A stretch of 64,000 nt of DNA from VRUE01 sp963805455. Its GTDB lineage: Bacteria; Actinomycetota; Thermoleophilia; Solirubrobacterales; 70-9. The notes beneath the pieces were generated by a model. It was given only the letters and a program-made list of their open reading frames with translations. It did not search any database and was not told where the DNA came from. The translations under genes were made by a program, and so were the position numbers. Of the stretch, positions 61,883-64,000 are shown one piece after another. Position 1 is the stretch's first letter. Each line of letters starts with the position of its first letter. Location: contig CAWDUJ010000001.1 of NCBI GenBank assembly GCA_963805455.1, positions 1 to 64,000 of the forward strand. The letters run 5' to 3'.

Positions 61883-63111
61883 CCGGACGGTCCCAGGGCA
61901 GAGGCCGTGGAGGGAGCGGGACCCGGTTGCCCCGTTTCCCCTTCGGCCACGGCCCGTTTCTGAAGGGCGGCGGCGACGTACGGGAAGATCAGGGTCGAGA
62001 GCATCGCCGCGCCGACCAGCCCGGCGGCGGTTGAGGTCTTCATGTCGCCGTCGTCGATCGCGATCGTCGTGATCGCGACGACGAGTGGCAGCTCGGTCGC
62101 GAGGTAGAAGGCGAGCGCCGACCGCTGCCGCGGTTTCAACACCCCTCGATAGAGGAGCAGCGCCGGCGTCCCGCGGACGACGAGGAAGAGGACGAAGAAC
62201 ATCACCAGCTTCGCCACGGCTCCGATCGATCCGAGCGCGCCGAGGTCGAACTCGATCCCGCTGGTGATGAAGAAGAAGGGGATGAAGAAGCCGAACCCGA
62301 CCGCGGTCAGCTTCGACTCGAAGACCGAGAGCTCGTGGCCCTTGAGCGCAACGCGGACGATCATTCCGGCGACGAAGCCGCCGAGAAGGATGTCGAGGCC
62401 GAGCTCCCCGGCGAGCAGGACGAGGCCGAAGATCAGCACCACGGTCACCCTCACCGCGAGCTGGCTGCTCGCCTCGAAGGTCCGTTCGAGCGCCGACCAT
62501 CCCCGCCACGCGAGCCGCACCGAGGCCAGCGCCAGCAGCAGGGCGAGGGCGACGAAGGCGAGCAGGATCCCAGCCTCGTGCAGTGGCTGGTTCGTCGAGA
62601 GGACCAGGGTCACGAGCAGGATCGGCCCGAACTCGCCGGCGCCGCCGGCGGCGAGCAGATAGGTGCCGAAGCGAGTTTTGAGCTCGCCGTTGTCGCGGAG
62701 GATCGGGATCAGGGTTCCGATCGCCGTCGTCGCCATCGCCGATCCCGTGTAGAGGATCGAGTCGACTATCCCGGCCGCCATCAGCACACCGCCGATCGCG
62801 TAGGCGAGGAAGATCGACATCCCCCAGCCCAGGACTCCGAGATCCAGCGGCCTCCCCTTGATCCGGTCGAAGTCGATCTCGTAGCCGGCGAAGAAGAAAA
62901 GCATCCCGAGGCCGAGGTTGGCGAAGAAGTCGACGAAGCTGTCGGTGTGGGCCAGGCCGAGGATTTCGGGGCCGATCGCGATTCCCAGCAGGAGCTCGAC
63001 GACGACCACCGGTGGCGCGAACCGGCGCGGCACCACCGCCACCGTCACGGCGGCGATCGCGGCGACGACGACGATCGCGAAGAACGAGCCAGAGTCGACT
63101 TCTATTTCCAT
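61879..63111 (-). CDS. cation:proton antiporter, CPA2 type
   Basis: 410 residues, ATG start. About twelve helices; VVVELLLGIAIGPEILGL and FFAGYEIDFDRIKG are typical of Kef/NhaS-type transporters, with the conserved polar centre in GSAMATTAIGTLIP and AAGGAGEFGPIL. No RCK/TrkA domain. Membrane K+/Na+:H+ exchange is the family role. Stop overlaps that of the FG-GAP gene. Confidence 0.88.
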   Translation of the reverse strand: MEIEVDSGSFFAIVVVAAIAAVTVAVVPRRFAPPVVVVELLLGIAIGPEILGLAHTDSFVDFFANLGLGMLFFFAGYEIDFDRIKGRPLDLGVLGWGMSIFLAYAIGGVLMAAGIVDSILYTGSAMATTAIGTLIPILRDNGELKTRFGTYLLAAGGAGEFGPILLVTLVLSTNQPLHEAGILLAFVALALLLALASVRLAWRGWSALERTFEASSQLAVRVTVVLIFGLVLLAGELGLDILLGGFVAGMIVRVALKGHELSVFESKLTAVGFGFFIPFFFITSGIEFDLGALGSIGAVAKLVMFFVLFLVVRGTPALLLYRGVLKPRQRSALAFYLATELPLVVAITTIAIDDGDMKTSTAAGLVGAAMLSTLIFPYVAAALQKRAVAEGETGQPGPAPSTASALGPSG

Positions 63112-63270
63112 CGGGCGCCGATCCTACGTTCCGCCCCGGTAGAATCGGTTGTGGACCGTGCTAGGCGGGGAATCAGCGGTGCCCTGTAACCCGCAATCCG
63201 CTCTAGCGGGGCCGAATCCCGTTCCGAGGGGCTGGCCGTCGGGGTCAGTGCGCCGGGGGCGGTGTTGACG

Positions 63271-63364
63271 GCCGGGTCCTGCGCGACGTGGGCACGTGAA
63301 TCAGGTCAGGTCCGGAAGGAAGCAGCCTTAAGCGGATGCCGCGGGTGCCGCAGGAAAGCCCGGC
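63271..63364 (+). ncRNA. ffs: signal recognition particle RNA, small bacterial type
   Basis: The universal loop GTCCGGAAGGAAGCAGCC lies at 63310-63327, with GTCAGGTCCGGAAGGAAGCA around it. GCCGGG-TCCTGCG at 63271 pairs with CGCAGGA-AA-GCCCGGC ending at 63364, closing a long hairpin of about 94 nt. Scaffold for Ffh in protein targeting. Ends are approximate. Confidence 0.88.
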
Positions 63365-63428
63365 TCGAGCCAAACCTGGTGGACACGCCCGGTGACCTTG
63401 TCTCGAAGGCGGGGCGCACGGTCCATTT

Positions 63429-64000
63429 TCAGTCGATCAGCCGCGCTTCCATGCGGTTGATCGCGATCCGCCATGTCACCAACGCGAAGACGACCAGCGA
63501 GGCGAACCGGATCAGGTCGACCGGGTCGTAGCCGAAGGCGCTGCCGCGGACCAGTTCGACGAGCTGGTGGAGGGGGTTGAGCTGGGCGACGATCTGGACC
63601 CCCTTGGGCAGTTCGTCGATCGGGAAGAAGGCGCCGGAGACGAGGAAGAGCGGGGTCACGAACAGCGCCGTCACGTAGTTGAACTGATCGATCTTGGCGA
63701 CGATCGCCGCCGTCGCGACCCCGAAGCCGGCGAACCCGAGGGCGGTGAAGAGGCAGAACACCGGCACCAGCAGCATCCCGGGAGCTGGGTCGAGCCCGAA
63801 GGCGATCGTCACCAGGAGCGGGAAGCAGCCGTAGATGCTCGACCGGAGCCCGATCCAGAGCATCTCGGCGCTGACCAGCTCTTCGACGTCGACCGGGGCG
63901 GCGAGGATCGCTTCGTAGGTGTTCTGGAAGCGGTGCTTGACGAAGGTTCCGAACATCGCCGGCAGGGCGCTCGAGAAAATCACCGCGGTGGCGACCATCC
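63429..64000 (-). CDS. ABC-2 type transporter permease, partial
   Basis: The 5' part lies beyond the window. Visible 190 residues hold four or five hydrophobic helices: FVKHRFQNTYEAILAAPVDV, then LGFAGFGVATAAIVAKIDQF, FVTPLFLVSGAFFPIDELP and LNPLHQLVELVRGSAFG, the last being the characteristic ABC-2/NodJ-like region. Exports polysaccharide or drug with an ATPase that is not in view. Confidence 0.88.
   Translation of the reverse strand, partial: MVATAVIFSSALPAMFGTFVKHRFQNTYEAILAAPVDVEELVSAEMLWIGLRSSIYGCFPLLVTIAFGLDPAPGMLLVPVFCLFTALGFAGFGVATAAIVAKIDQFNYVTALFVTPLFLVSGAFFPIDELPKGVQIVAQLNPLHQLVELVRGSAFGYDPVDLIRFASLVVFALVTWRIAINRMEARLID

Noticed and set aside
1..64000. CRISPR array or prophage
   Set aside because: No regularly spaced direct repeats and no phage structural genes were seen; the only mobile-element signs are the remnants at 2.2-3.0 kb and the palindromes listed.

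Overview
The window looks like one contiguous chromosomal segment of a high-GC actinobacterium, most likely class Thermoleophilia (Solirubrobacterales-like). This is inference from gene content: an F420/deazaflavin-type nitroreductase-fold protein, a DUF1800/DUF1501 pair, many secreted repeat proteins (delta-60, CSLREA beta-helix, FG-GAP, Ig-like), a short secreted family with a QLKN-type motif, a TMEM175-type channel, and the actinobacterial Rv2578c-type radical SAM protein. No phage, rRNA operon or CRISPR array was found.

Layout. 0-3.6 kb is accessory: an STAS regulator, an MpsC-like protein, a strongly structured non-coding stretch, and the scar of a mobile element (C-terminal remnant of a TraG/VirD4 coupling protein abutting the C-terminal half of a tyrosine recombinase), then small unknown genes and tRNA-Ser. 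3.7-10.3 kb is sugar and small-molecule metabolism (PfkB kinase, a divergent G6PDH, aldose epimerase, HAD phosphatase, PLP enzyme, NlpC/P60-like lipoprotein, methyltransferase). 10.3-17.8 kb holds a cytochrome P450, secreted proteins, and a two-gene operon of NAD formate dehydrogenase plus class III-type alcohol dehydrogenase, which together could take formaldehyde to CO2. 17.9-25.9 kb is rich in envelope and secreted proteins, including a DUF1800-DUF1501-cupredoxin operon. 25.9-33.3 kb has uracil-DNA glycosylase, ferritin-like and MMPL proteins, PgsA, an MptA-like GTP cyclohydrolase, the principal-type sigma factor and tRNA-Tyr. 33.3-42 kb has a large Ig-repeat secreted protein, an SDR/MerR pair, a two-domain dCTP deaminase, an MFS/MerR operon, YtoQ and a SnoaL-like protein.

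42-51 kb contains a radical SAM gene carrying a textbook LexA box, an ATP-dependent DNA ligase, and an oligopeptide ABC transporter operon in the order A-C-B-D-F behind an MFS gene. Nearly every gene here except the MFS gene is interrupted by one-base (once, seven-base) indels although the protein sequence is conserved in the shifted frames. The same pattern recurs in the FG-GAP gene at 60.2-61.9 kb. Local consensus error is the leading explanation; recent decay is the alternative.

51.5-64 kb has a membrane HD-GYP phosphodiesterase, MDR dehydrogenase, GST, pterin dehydratase, ArfB-type release factor, an AbiEi-like/DUF559 protein whose start codon lies in the loop of a perfect 16-bp inverted repeat, an arginase-family protein, glutamate decarboxylase, tRNA-Val, a CPA2 antiporter, the SRP RNA, and the 3' part of an ABC-2 permease cut by the window edge.
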